Source of the DNA: JAJPJG01 sp034667645
GTDB lineage: Bacteria; Verrucomicrobiota; Verrucomicrobiia; Chthoniobacterales; Chthoniobacteraceae
Assembly (NCBI GenBank): GCA_034667645.1
Contig: JAXDQV010000305.1
Coordinates: forward strand, 1 to 27,340
Length of the DNA stretch: 27,340 nucleotides
Reading direction: 5' to 3'
Of this stretch, positions 7,327-15,388 are shown one piece after another (the stretch's first letter is position 1; each line of letters starts with the position of its first letter). The notes beneath the pieces are model-generated. The model searched no databases and was not told the origin of the DNA. It saw nothing but the letters and a program-made list of their open reading frames with translations. A program made the translations under genes and the position numbers.

Positions 7327-8802
7327 TCATGAAAAGTCCGCCGCGGGTAAAGTGAGAATGACTTCCAGGCCGCGCGGATTGCGGTTGTGCGCGCTGGCCG
7401 TGCCGCCGCAGGATTCGATGCACGTTTTCACGATCGTCAGGCCGAGACCCGTGCCGCCGGTCTCACGGGTGCGGGAGCTGTCGGTGCGGTAAAAAGCGTC
7501 GAAGATGAGCGGCAGCTCCGCCTCTGAGACACCCGGTCCGGAATCGGCAACCGCGATCCGAAAGTTCGCGCCGTCGCGAGTCGCGGTGACCTGGATCTTT
7601 CCTGTCCCGGCGGCGTGCCGGAGGGAATTGCGAAGCAAATTGGCGAGCGCGCGGATGAGGAGATCGGAATCCGCCAGCACCATCGCGTCCGGAGTGACGT
7701 TCAGATCGATTTCTTCGGGATTCTGCGTCTCCCGGCGCGCGGCTTCCCTGGCGGCATCGAGCACCGAGACCGGTTGCAGATGGAGGGCCGCCGCTCCGAA
7801 CGACGCCTTTGAAAACGAGAGCAGTTCGTTCACCAAAGCGGCGATCTGCTGCGCCTTCTCACTCGCGGAGATCGCATACTTTTTATTTTGCTCGTCGGTC
7901 CGTTCCTCGAGGATCCCGAGCGCCACCTGCAGCCGTGCGAGCGGAGAGCAAAGCTCGTGTGCGATGTCTCCGAGAAAGCGCTTTTGGCCCTGCACGAATC
8001 CATCGAGGCGCGCGGCCATCTGGTTGATCGCGGCCCCCAGCGTGCCGAGCTCGTCGCGGCGGCGCGTGCTCACACGGCCATCGAATTTGCCTTCGGCAAT
8101 CTGGCGCGTGGCGTCGGTGATTTGCGCGATCGAGCGCGTGATGCCACCAACCAGCGGCAGCCAGAACAACACCGAACAAAGAATCGCCGCCACGCCGACC
8201 TTCAGCCATTGGGTCATGTCGAAAATCAGGCCGCCACTGCTGAGCGAAGTTGATTCCGAAACGAGAACCACGTGCAACGGCTCGCCGGCGAACGGGTTGT
8301 CCACTCGGGCGCTGACCAGCAGCCAGTAACGTGTCGGCTCCGTGGTGCGGACGAGTGCGCGCACCGGCGGATGCCAGCGCCTCCGCATCTCCTCCCGCGA
8401 GGGTCCGGGCGGCGTGTTGCGGTCCATGGGCGGGCGCCGCAAGCGTCCTTCCGGCGAGCCGGGGATGCGGGCGCGCACCTCAGACGGCAGCGGCGCCACA
8501 TCGCCGATAAGATGATTTCCCTCGTCATCGAACAGTGCGAAACGCACGTGATACGCCGTATTGAAACGCTCCAGCAGTCCGGGCCATTCATCAGGATTGG
8601 AGGAGTTGAGCTCCGCCACGATCAGGTCGCGTGTGGCATCGATCCGGAGATGCGCGCTGGTGGCGAGCAGCCAGTCGAAATCGAGATTGAACTGCGCGTT
8701 GAAGAGCAGGGTGAAACCCGCCGCGAGCAGGGTCAGGTTCAGGAAAAACCAGAACAGGATTTTTACATAAAGCGGCAGGCGCAGGCGCCTCGCACTGGTC
8801 AT
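7327..8802 (-). CDS. CpxA-like sensor histidine kinase
   Basis: This inner-membrane sensor has 491 residues from the ATG at 8802. TM1 (about 13-34), a periplasmic domain of about 165 residues and TM2 (about 200-220) are followed by a HAMP linker (221-270). The dimerisation/phosphoacceptor helix has FLGDIAHELCSPLARLQ with H282. The ATPase domain shows the N-box NLLRNSLRHA, the G1 box DSGPGV, an F-box near FDAFYR and the G2 box GGTGLGLTI. The periplasmic size and the sequence around H282 resemble CpxA. In the usual HELRTPL box, Arg is replaced by Cys and Thr by Ser. The start overlaps the regulator stop by 4 bp (ATGA), so the pair is translationally coupled. The frame is open upstream to 8901, but that would run deep into the regulator gene. 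The stimulus is unknown; envelope stress is inferred. Confidence 0.9.
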   Translation of the reverse strand: MTSARRLRLPLYVKILFWFFLNLTLLAAGFTLLFNAQFNLDFDWLLATSAHLRIDATRDLIVAELNSSNPDEWPGLLERFNTAYHVRFALFDDEGNHLIGDVAPLPSEVRARIPGSPEGRLRRPPMDRNTPPGPSREEMRRRWHPPVRALVRTTEPTRYWLLVSARVDNPFAGEPLHVVLVSESTSLSSGGLIFDMTQWLKVGVAAILCSVLFWLPLVGGITRSIAQITDATRQIAEGKFDGRVSTRRRDELGTLGAAINQMAARLDGFVQGQKRFLGDIAHELCSPLARLQVALGILEERTDEQNKKYAISASEKAQQIAALVNELLSFSKASFGAAALHLQPVSVLDAAREAARRETQNPEEIDLNVTPDAMVLADSDLLIRALANLLRNSLRHAAGTGKIQVTATRDGANFRIAVADSGPGVSEAELPLIFDAFYRTDSSRTRETGGTGLGLTIVKTCIESCGGTASAHNRNPRGLEVILTLPAADFS

Positions 8803-9500
8803 GGATTGTCGGGATTGATCAGCATGTAGCCGACGGCGCGGAACGTTTTGATAAAGCGGGGATTTTTCGGATCGTCTCCCAGTTTTTTTCGCAGTGCCCA
8901 AATGTGAACATCGATCGAGCGATCGAGCCCGTCGTATTCCCGGTCCGCGATGCTTTCGATGAGCTGATCGCGGGATTTCACGCGGCCCCGGGCACGGGCG
9001 AGGCTGAGCAGCAGCTCGAACTCCAGTGGCGTGAGCGTCAGCGGTTTTTCATCCAAAAGAGCGAGCCGCGCGCCGGGATTGATGCGCAACGGTCCGACGA
9101 CGATCTCGGCTGCCGCTTTTTCCTCGGGTGATTCGGCGGGCTGCAAGGCTCGGCGCGTCACCGCCCGGAGCCGGGCGAGGAGCTCGCGCGACGAAAAGGT
9201 TTTGGGGAGATAATCATCGGCGCCCATCTCGAGACCGACCACGCGATCGGTTTCTTCCCCGCGCGAAGTCAGCATCAAGACCGGCACGTCGGACTTTGCG
9301 CGGATGCGCTTAAGCACTTCAAAACCGTCGATGCCGGGAAGCATCACATCGAGGATGACGGCGTGAAATTTTCCGGCGAGCGCGAGTTCCGCGCCTTCGC
9401 GGCCATCGTGTTCGACCGTGAGCTCGTAGCCGAGCGGCTCAAGGTAATCTTTGATCAACGAGCACAGCTCGCGGTCGTCATCCACCAGAAGCACCTGCAT
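8799..9500 (-). CDS. OmpR/CpxR-family response regulator
   Basis: The 233-residue transcription regulator is the partner of the downstream kinase. The receiver domain (1-115) has the acidic pocket D7-D8-D9, the phosphoacceptor D51 in ILDVMLPG, T79-type switch residues in LMLTSRG, and a lysine in YLPKTF where PKPF is usual. The C-terminal winged-helix domain (about 135-230) has LTLTPLEFELLLSLA and the recognition-helix region RSIDVHIWALRKKLGDD. The ATG at 9500 (MQVLLVDDD) matches the family start; a longer frame to 9551 would add 17 atypical residues. The intergenic region is shared with the divergent secretion operon, so autoregulation and control of that operon are inferred. Confidence 0.92.
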   Translation of the reverse strand: MQVLLVDDDRELCSLIKDYLEPLGYELTVEHDGREGAELALAGKFHAVILDVMLPGIDGFEVLKRIRAKSDVPVLMLTSRGEETDRVVGLEMGADDYLPKTFSSRELLARLRAVTRRALQPAESPEEKAAAEIVVGPLRINPGARLALLDEKPLTLTPLEFELLLSLARARGRVKSRDQLIESIADREYDGLDRSIDVHIWALRKKLGDDPKNPRFIKTFRAVGYMLINPDNP

Positions 9501-9604
9501 GCGGCCATCCGGGCCGTTTTCGCTGTTCCGCTGTTGCGTTGGGAGGGGCATTCGTAGAGGATTCGAGACGCATGTTATCCCCCGGCAGGCAGGAAGACTG
9601 CATT

Positions 9605-9654
9605 CTTAACTCTCACTTAACAATTTTGTTTGCCACTGCCAATCGGGGCTTAAC
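9605..9654. promoter_or_regulatory. Phased CTTAAC half-sites, candidate response-regulator binding region
   Basis: CTTAAC occurs at 9605-9610, 9616-9621 and 9649-9654. The first two form CTTAAC-N5-CTTAAC, an 11-bp direct repeat; the third lies 33 bp further, again a multiple of 11. Hexamer direct repeats with 5-bp spacing are the usual architecture for OmpR-family regulators: PmrA/QseB boxes are CTTAA-N5-CTTAA, and CpxR boxes are GTAAA-N5-GTAAA. The site sits between the regulator gene and the secretion operon. No clear -35/-10 was assigned. Binding is inferred. Confidence 0.55.
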
Positions 9655-9681
9655 AAACACGTCTTACCTTCTTTTTCGAAG

Positions 9682-9703
9682 ACACGCAGACCCTGCGTGT
9701 TTT
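9682..9703 (+). promoter_or_regulatory. Leader hairpin with short T-run before the secretion operon
   Basis: A perfect 8-bp stem, ACACGCAG (9682-9689) and CTGCGTGT (9693-9700), encloses a 3-nt loop. The end of the stem runs into four Ts (9700-9703). It lies 56 bp before the glycine-rich gene, with no plus-strand gene upstream to terminate. It could act as an attenuator, a weak terminator of upstream transcription or an mRNA-stabilising leader stem. The short T-run makes strong termination doubtful. Confidence 0.45.
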
Positions 9704-9758
9704 GTGAGAAAACAACAAACAATGGCGTCGCAGCCGGCGCCGCAAAATTAAGCAACTT

Positions 9759-10367
9759 ATGAAAATAAAGAAAACGACAACCCTTGCGACGCTCGTCGCC
9801 GCGACGCTCCTCGCCCGCGTTTCCGTGGCGCAAGATGCACCGCCCCCTCAACCGCCCGACCAGCAACAGCGTGGCGGTGGCGGTGGTGGAAACGGCGGTG
9901 GCAATAACTTCCGCCAGCAAATGGCGGACCGGCTCAAAGCCTCGCTCAAGGCGACCGATGAAGAGTGGGCGGTGATCCAACCGCTCCTCGAAAAAGCACA
10001 GACCGCGCAACGTGAGATGGGTGGGCGTGGTGGATTCGGCGGCGGTGGACGTCGCGGACAAGGCGGTGGTGGCGGAAATCCCGGCGGTGGCAACGGCGGC
10101 GGGGGCAATCCTGGTCCTGGGGGCGGGGGAAATCCCGGCGGCGGCGGCCCTGGCGGCGGTGGCGGCGGAACGCCGGAACAGCAGGCGCTGCGCACGGCGC
10201 TGGATTCCGACAGCACCTCGCCCGAGGAGATTAAAGGCAAGCTGGCAGCGCTGCGTGAAGCGCGCAAAAAATCCGCAGCGGATCTTGCGGCTGCTCGTGA
10301 GGAACTGGCGAAAGTCCTGACGCTGCGTCAGGAAGCCGTGCTCGTTTCGATGGGCGTCCTCGAATAA
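9759..10367 (+). CDS. Secreted glycine-rich protein at the head of the secretion operon
   Basis: The 202-residue protein has a signal peptide (about 1-24, ending RVSVAQ) and a proline/glutamine segment. Two helical, charged segments (about 50-88, with LKATDEEWAVIQPLLEKAQ, and 138-202, ending LTLRQEAVLVSMGVLE) flank a glycine-rich block (about 89-136). The helical parts, with a terminal LTLRQ, loosely recall periplasmic LTxxQ proteins such as CpxP/Spy, but the match is weak. It ends 7 bp before gspE, so it belongs to the type II secretion operon, and it faces a CpxRA-like pair across the divergent promoter. The glycine-rich style is shared with the loops of the secretin N-domain protein. Function is unknown; a periplasmic accessory or sensing role is inferred. 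Confidence 0.75.
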   Translation: MKIKKTTTLATLVAATLLARVSVAQDAPPPQPPDQQQRGGGGGGNGGGNNFRQQMADRLKASLKATDEEWAVIQPLLEKAQTAQREMGGRGGFGGGGRRGQGGGGGNPGGGNGGGGNPGPGGGGNPGGGGPGGGGGGTPEQQALRTALDSDSTSPEEIKGKLAALREARKKSAADLAAAREELAKVLTLRQEAVLVSMGVLE

Positions 10368-10374
10368 TACAAAA

Positions 10375-12096
10375 GTGACTGAGGCCCCTCCCACCTCAAC
10401 AGAAACCGCAGTTCCTTCATCGGACCTGCTGTCGCGCATGGTCGAGAGCTTCCAGCTCTCGGCCATGGACGCGGCTGTTCTGGAGCGTGCGCGCGCCTCG
10501 GGAAAAATGCAGACCGATTCCGAGGAGTCCGTGCTGCAGTGGCTCGCTCACGAATACGGCCTCGGCTACACGGCGCTCGAAAACGTCGATCCCGACAAGG
10601 AGCTCCTCTCACAGTTTTCCGCTCGCATTTTGCTTCGCGAGGAACTGCTGCCGCTCGAGCAAAAAGATGGGATCATCGAAGTCGCGGTCAGCCGGCTTTT
10701 CGCCACGCCTGGCCTCGACAGTCTCCGCTCGTTCACCGAGCTGCAGTTGCAGCCGGTGCTCGCGCCGCGCGAGGCTTTGCAGCGCGAGATTAAAAAGCAT
10801 CTCGGCGTTGGTGCGGACACCCTTAATTTACTCGAACAGGAAGAAGGTTTTCAGGTCGTCTCGGACGAACACGCCGACGACGGCGATCTCGACAAGGCGG
10901 CCGAGGACGCGTCGATCATCCGCTTCGTCAACCAGGTGCTCGGCGACGCCGTTTCCATGCGCGCCTCCGATGTGCACGTCGAGCCGTTCGAGCACGAACT
11001 GCGCATCCGTTATCGCATTGACGGACTTTTGCAGGAAGTGCCGGTGCCGGCTCAGATCAAACGCTTCCAGCCGGCAATCGTTTCGCGCATTAAAATCCTG
11101 AGCAATCTCAACATCGCCGAGAAGCGCGTGCCGCAGGACGGCCGGATCAAGATTCGCGTGAAAAACACCGAAGTGGACATCCGCGTTTCCGTGATCCCGA
11201 TGCTCCACGGTGAGGCGACGGTCATGCGTTTGCTGCGGCAGGATGCGGGCGTGGTGGGTCTGGTCGGCCTTGGAATGGCGGATCGCGAGCGGCAGCTTTT
11301 TGAAACCGTGCTTGGGATGCCGCACGGAATTGCGCTGGTGACCGGGCCGACCGGCAGTGGTAAAACAACGACGCTTTACAGCGCGCTCACGCAAATCAAC
11401 GACGCCGTTCGCAAGATCATCACGATTGAAGATCCCGTCGAATATCAGCTCAAGGGAATCAACCAAATCCAGGTCGCCGAAAAAGCCGGGCTGACCTTTG
11501 CGCGCGGGTTGCGGGCGATTCTGCGCCACGATCCCGACGTGGTGCTCATCGGAGAAATTCGCGACAAGGAAACCGCGCAGATCGCCGTGCAGGCGTCGCT
11601 CACGGGCCACATGGTATTTTCCACGCTCCACACCAACGACGCGCCGGGCGCGCTGACGCGGCTCGTGGATATGGGCGTCGAGCCTTATCTCGTCGCGTCC
11701 TCGCTCGAAGCGGTGATCGCCCAGCGGCTCGTCCGTGTGCTTTGCGCGGAATGCAAAACCGAGGATCTCTCCGCGCGCACCGCGGCCTTGCGCGAGCGGA
11801 TCGAGGCATTGCGCGACGTGACCATTTTCAAGGCAGTCGGCTGCAAGGCGTGCCGCATGACGGGCTTCACCGGCCGGCAGGCCATTTTCGAGCTGATGAC
11901 GATGAGCACCGCCATTCGCAAAGTCCTCCTCCGCGGCGGATCGAGCATCGAGATCAAGGACGAGGCGCGGCGCGAAGGGATGCGGAACCTGATCGAGGAC
12001 GGCTGGCGTCTCGTCGGCATGGGAGTCACCACGCCTTCGGAAGTGCTGCGGGTTTCTAAGGAAGAAAGCGGCGAGGCCTTCGCGGCCATCCAGTAA
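10375..12096 (+). CDS. gspE: Type II secretion ATPase GspE
   Basis: This cytoplasmic hexameric ATPase powers pseudopilus assembly. It has 573 residues with a GTG start at 10375. The N-terminal domain (1-170) has the MshEN-like layout that docks to GspL. The core shows Walker A GPTGSGKT (324-331), the Asp box with IITIEDPVEYQL, Walker B DVVLIGEIRD, and the His box with FSTLHTNDA. Four cysteines, in CAEC and CKAC, form the zinc-binding insert typical of GspE/PilB. It lies 7 bp after the glycine-rich gene and 6 bp before gspF. PilB-type pilus ATPases look similar, but the downstream GspG-K set and secretin favour type II secretion. Confidence 0.95.
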   Translation: MTEAPPTSTETAVPSSDLLSRMVESFQLSAMDAAVLERARASGKMQTDSEESVLQWLAHEYGLGYTALENVDPDKELLSQFSARILLREELLPLEQKDGIIEVAVSRLFATPGLDSLRSFTELQLQPVLAPREALQREIKKHLGVGADTLNLLEQEEGFQVVSDEHADDGDLDKAAEDASIIRFVNQVLGDAVSMRASDVHVEPFEHELRIRYRIDGLLQEVPVPAQIKRFQPAIVSRIKILSNLNIAEKRVPQDGRIKIRVKNTEVDIRVSVIPMLHGEATVMRLLRQDAGVVGLVGLGMADRERQLFETVLGMPHGIALVTGPTGSGKTTTLYSALTQINDAVRKIITIEDPVEYQLKGINQIQVAEKAGLTFARGLRAILRHDPDVVLIGEIRDKETAQIAVQASLTGHMVFSTLHTNDAPGALTRLVDMGVEPYLVASSLEAVIAQRLVRVLCAECKTEDLSARTAALRERIEALRDVTIFKAVGCKACRMTGFTGRQAIFELMTMSTAIRKVLLRGGSSIEIKDEARREGMRNLIEDGWRLVGMGVTTPSEVLRVSKEESGEAFAAIQ

Positions 12097-12102
12097 CGCA
12101 CG

Positions 12103-13350
12103 ATGGCCGTTTTCGAATACCGAGCACTGCAACCCAACGGCACGATTGCCGAAGGGCGGCTTGATGCGGGCGGACGTCAGGAAGCCGTGCGCATCATGGA
12201 AGAGCGCGGGCTGACGCCGGTGAAACTTTCGGAGACCGATGGCGCGCCGGAGAAAAAATCCGCCGCCGGATTCAAGCTGCCGGCGAAAGGGCAACTGTTT
12301 GGCGTGTCCAAGCGCGTGCCGTTCGCGGCGCTCGAGGATTTCACGCGTTCTCTTTCCAGTTTGCTCGCGGCCAACGTCCCGCTTTCCCGCGCATTGACGA
12401 TTCTTTACAAGGAAACCTCAAATCCGGCAGCGGCTGCGAAATGGCGCGAGATTTACGATCTGGTGGTGGACGGCGTGCCGCTCGCCGTCGCGATGAGCCG
12501 CTCGCCGGAAGTTTTTCCGCGCGTCTATGTCGCGATGGTCGAGGCGGGCGAGGCGGGCGGATTTCTCGATGTTGTGCTCGCGCAGATCGCGGATTTCCAG
12601 GCGCGCGAAAAGGAGCTCCGCGCGAAGGTCACGTCCGCGATGATGTATCCGGCAGTGCTGCTTTTCCTCGCGGTCGCCGTGTTGATTTTCCTGATGGTCT
12701 TCTTCATCCCGCGCTTCCAGACGCTCTTCGAGGGATTCGACGCCGCGCTGCCCGCGCTCACGCAGGTGATCGTCGGCATCAGCAATGTTATCCGGCACTA
12801 CGGGCTTTATCTCGTGGCCGCGATCGGAGCCGCGATTTACTTCAGCCGCGCGTGGTTTCGGCGTGAAAGCAGCCGCCGGCTTTGGGAGTCGTGGCTTTTG
12901 CGCACGCCGGTCGTCGGTCCGCTCATGGCGCAAATCGCGATGGCGCGGTTTTGCCGGATGCTCGGGACGCTGCTCGGGGCGGGTGTAACGTTGATGAGCG
13001 GGCTGTCGGTCGCGCGGCGTTCGCTCGGCTATCAGGTGTTGATCGATCTGGTCACCGAATCGACCGAGCGCGTGCAAAAAGGCGAAGCGCTCGCGGTCTC
13101 ACTGGGAAATGCGCGCGCGCTTTTCGCAGGCTCCACGCTCGAGATGATCTCCGTGGCGGAGGAAAGCGGCCGTCTCGACACCGAGCTGATGCGGCTCGCG
13201 AACACGACCGAAGTCACCCTCGACCGCCAGTTGAAAACCGCGGTCGCGCTTGCCGAGCCGATCATGCTTTTCCTGATCGCCGGGCTCATCGGCACGATCT
13301 TCATCGGGATGGTCATCCCGATTTTCACCATTCAAGACTACATCAAATAA
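12103..13350 (+). CDS. gspF: Type II secretion inner-membrane platform protein GspF
   Basis: This is the polytopic platform on which GspE assembles pseudopilins. It has 415 residues, close to the usual length. It begins MAVFEYRALQPNG, a standard family start, and contains two GspF domains (about 75-200 and 280-405). Conserved pieces are FTRSLSSLLAANVPLSRAL, the GEAGGFLD motif in the first domain, and the corresponding EESGRLDTEL in the second. Membrane helices lie near 180-205, 230-250 and the C-terminus, ending FIGMVIPIFTIQDYIK. It sits between gspE (6-bp gap) and gspG (10-bp gap). Confidence 0.96.
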   Translation: MAVFEYRALQPNGTIAEGRLDAGGRQEAVRIMEERGLTPVKLSETDGAPEKKSAAGFKLPAKGQLFGVSKRVPFAALEDFTRSLSSLLAANVPLSRALTILYKETSNPAAAAKWREIYDLVVDGVPLAVAMSRSPEVFPRVYVAMVEAGEAGGFLDVVLAQIADFQAREKELRAKVTSAMMYPAVLLFLAVAVLIFLMVFFIPRFQTLFEGFDAALPALTQVIVGISNVIRHYGLYLVAAIGAAIYFSRAWFRRESSRRLWESWLLRTPVVGPLMAQIAMARFCRMLGTLLGAGVTLMSGLSVARRSLGYQVLIDLVTESTERVQKGEALAVSLGNARALFAGSTLEMISVAEESGRLDTELMRLANTTEVTLDRQLKTAVALAEPIMLFLIAGLIGTIFIGMVIPIFTIQDYIK

Positions 13351-13360
13351 ACACAAACTT

Positions 13361-13813
13361 ATGTTAAACAACCGTCTTCACTCCGAAATCTTCCACCGCC
13401 AACGCCGCCGCGCTTTTACGCTGGTGGAAATGCTGCTCGTGCTCGTCATCCTCGCCGTGCTCGCCGCGATCGTGATCCCGAAATTCGCCGGCCGGTCCAA
13501 GCAGGCGAAAGTCACCGCCGCGCAATCTCAGATCAACTCGATGGAGATCGCGCTCGATGCGTTCGAGGTGGATTGCGGGTTTTATCCTCCGGGAAACTCC
13601 GGCCTGAACGCGCTCGTCGAGCAACCGGCGAATGCGCCGGACTGGAAAGGCCCGTATCTGAAAAAAGGCATTCCGGCCGATCCATGGGGCAATCCCTACG
13701 TCTATAGTTTTCCCGGCAAAAACAACCCAAGCGGCTACGACCTGATGTCCGTCGGTCCGGACGGACGCGTGGGCGGCGACGACGACATCACAAATTGGGA
13801 TGCGAAAAAGTAG
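13361..13813 (+). CDS. gspG: Major pseudopilin GspG
   Basis: This is the main subunit of the periplasmic pseudopilus, 150 residues. A basic leader is followed by the prepilin motif RRRA/FTLVEM, with cleavage expected between A18 and F19 and the conserved Glu at mature position 5. A hydrophobic helix follows. The C-terminal domain has the family hallmarks CGFYPP, GPYLKKGIPADPWGNPYVY and the calcium-loop region around DLMSVGPDGRVGGDDDITNW. The -1 residue is Ala rather than Gly. The gene ends by overlapping gspH by 14 bp. Confidence 0.96.
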   Translation: MLNNRLHSEIFHRQRRRAFTLVEMLLVLVILAVLAAIVIPKFAGRSKQAKVTAAQSQINSMEIALDAFEVDCGFYPPGNSGLNALVEQPANAPDWKGPYLKKGIPADPWGNPYVYSFPGKNNPSGYDLMSVGPDGRVGGDDDITNWDAKK

Positions 13814-14303
13814 GCTCCAATTTTTCGGTGCCGCTTTCACGCTCGTCGAGCTCGTCCTGGTGATGACCCTGCTGACGATCGTCATGGCGATTGCTGCGCC
13901 GATGCTTTCGCATTCGCTGCGCGGCCGGCACTTGAAGGAGGAGGCGACGCGCTTTCTCGCGCTGACCGAATACGGGCGTGATGAAGCGATCTCGCAAGGC
14001 GTGCCGATGATCGTCTGGGCCGATCCGACTGCGGGGCAATTCGGCGTGCAGCCAAAGCCGGGCTTTGTCGGCGTGGATGGGCGCGCGCGCGAGCACACGC
14101 TGAACTCCGACGTGCACTTCGACACGGCGGATGGAACGCTGGTGCAAAAGGCCGCGAACTTGATCGAATTTGCACCGGACGGCGCTCCGGAAGCGGTCAA
14201 CATTGAGAACGTGAAACTGGCCGACCGTTACGGCGCGACAACGGTGATCGTGAAGTCGGCGGATGGTTGGGGTTACGAAATCGCACCGGTGGTGCAGCAG
14301 TGA
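13800..14303 (+). CDS. gspH: Minor pseudopilin GspH
   Basis: This 167-residue tip or shaft pseudopilin has the motif GAA/FTLVEL (cleavage after A12), a hydrophobic helix (to about residue 35) and a beta-rich C-terminal part typical of GspH/FimT. Like GspG here, it has Ala at -1. The start lies inside the end of gspG (14-bp overlap), and the stop shares one base with the gspI start (TGATG), so translation is coupled on both sides. Assignment to H rather than another minor pseudopilin rests on length and gene order. Confidence 0.88.
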   Translation: MRKSRLQFFGAAFTLVELVLVMTLLTIVMAIAAPMLSHSLRGRHLKEEATRFLALTEYGRDEAISQGVPMIVWADPTAGQFGVQPKPGFVGVDGRAREHTLNSDVHFDTADGTLVQKAANLIEFAPDGAPEAVNIENVKLADRYGATTVIVKSADGWGYEIAPVVQQ

Positions 14304-14689
14304 TGAACAGGCACTCCGGATTCACTCTGGTCGAAGTGCTCGCGGCGCTCGCGTTTCTCGCGATCCTGCTGCCGGTTGTCCTGAGTGCGCTTTCGATTTC
14401 CAATCGCGCCGCGGTCGTAGCGGAGCGGCGTTCACTGGCGAGCGAGCTGGCCGAAAACCAGTTGAGCCAGCTTATCCTTTCCAACGCGTGGGCGACCGGA
14501 GACACCCGCGGGGACTTTGGCGTGGACCGGCCGGGATATCGCTGGGAGCTGAAACGTGGCGACTGGACGAGCGGGCTCGGGATGAGCGAGCTGACGATGA
14601 ATGTGTTTTATCAGGTGCAAGGCCGTGAGGGCAGCGTGACGCTCGTCACCCTGGCCAACGAAGCGCTGACGACGGGGACCGCACCATGA
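14303..14689 (+). CDS. gspI: Minor pseudopilin GspI
   Basis: This 128-residue protein starts at MNRHSGFTLVEVLAALAF, with cleavage expected after G6 and Glu at position 5 of the mature chain. The hydrophobic helix is followed by the ERRSLASELAENQLSQL segment typical of GspI, and the short length fits the family. An in-frame ATG at 14267 would give an atypical leader, so 14303 is chosen. GspI is expected to form the pseudopilus tip with GspJ and GspK. The stop overlaps the gspJ start (ATGA). Confidence 0.92.
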   Translation: MNRHSGFTLVEVLAALAFLAILLPVVLSALSISNRAAVVAERRSLASELAENQLSQLILSNAWATGDTRGDFGVDRPGYRWELKRGDWTSGLGMSELTMNVFYQVQGREGSVTLVTLANEALTTGTAP

Positions 14690-15381
14690 GTCAGCCGCGC
14701 TTCACGCTCGGGAAAAACGGCTCGCTCCGTGGCTTCACGCTTATCGAGATTCTGCTCGCGCTGATTGCATCGGTGGTGATTTTCACCGCGATCTACGGCG
14801 TTTTTTCCAATGCCGTCCACCTCCGCGACAACGCCACGCGGCGCATCCGTGACACCCGGCTGCGCGAACGGGCCGTGACGGTGATTCGCAACGACCTCGA
14901 GAACGCGATCGTCTCCGGGGGCGCCCTCGCCTCGACGCTCACGACGACGAGCAGCAACGCGAACGTCAACGCGAATACGCCTGGCTATTTGAAGTTCACC
15001 ACGACCACTGCGCGCAATTCCGCGGACGAGCTGCTGGGTGATGTGCAGGAAGTTTCCTACGCGATCGCCGAGGACAAAAACTCCGAAAATCAGCGGGCGG
15101 GAATTCTCACGCGCAGCGTGGATCGCAATCTCCTGGCGCAACAGCGCGAGATTACCCACGAGCAACAATTGCTTTCCGGCGTCGAGTCTTTTGCCGTCTC
15201 GTTTTACGATGGCCAAAACTGGAACCCGACCATTGAGATCAGTGGTTCGGCGACGCTTCCCGAAGCCGTTCGCGTGACGATTCAGCAGGCGGCGCTCGCC
15301 GAAAAAGATCGCCCGCCCGCGCCGATCGATATCTTCGTGCCGTGGACGACGCAGCGCTCGGTGGTGACGAGCGGCACCTAG
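14686..15381 (+). CDS. gspJ: Minor pseudopilin GspJ
   Basis: This 231-residue pseudopilin has the motif LRG/FTLIEILLAL (cleavage after G16) and a membrane helix (about 17-40). The segment RDTRLRERAVTVIRNDLENAI resembles the GspJ region that follows the helix. A GspJ-like C-terminal part ends with valued pieces such as SFAVSFYDGQNW and LPEAVRVTI. Overlap with gspI is 4 bp and the gap to gspK is 7 bp. It should sit in the tip complex with GspI and GspK. Confidence 0.92.
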   Translation: MSQPRFTLGKNGSLRGFTLIEILLALIASVVIFTAIYGVFSNAVHLRDNATRRIRDTRLRERAVTVIRNDLENAIVSGGALASTLTTTSSNANVNANTPGYLKFTTTTARNSADELLGDVQEVSYAIAEDKNSENQRAGILTRSVDRNLLAQQREITHEQQLLSGVESFAVSFYDGQNWNPTIEISGSATLPEAVRVTIQQAALAEKDRPPAPIDIFVPWTTQRSVVTSGT

Positions 15382-15388
15382 CAACGCG

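Noticed and set aside
10828..12294. 488-codon minus-strand open frame opposite gspE
   Set aside because: It is antisense to a well-conserved ATPase and has an Arg/His/Ala-rich composition with no family resemblance: a high-GC shadow frame.
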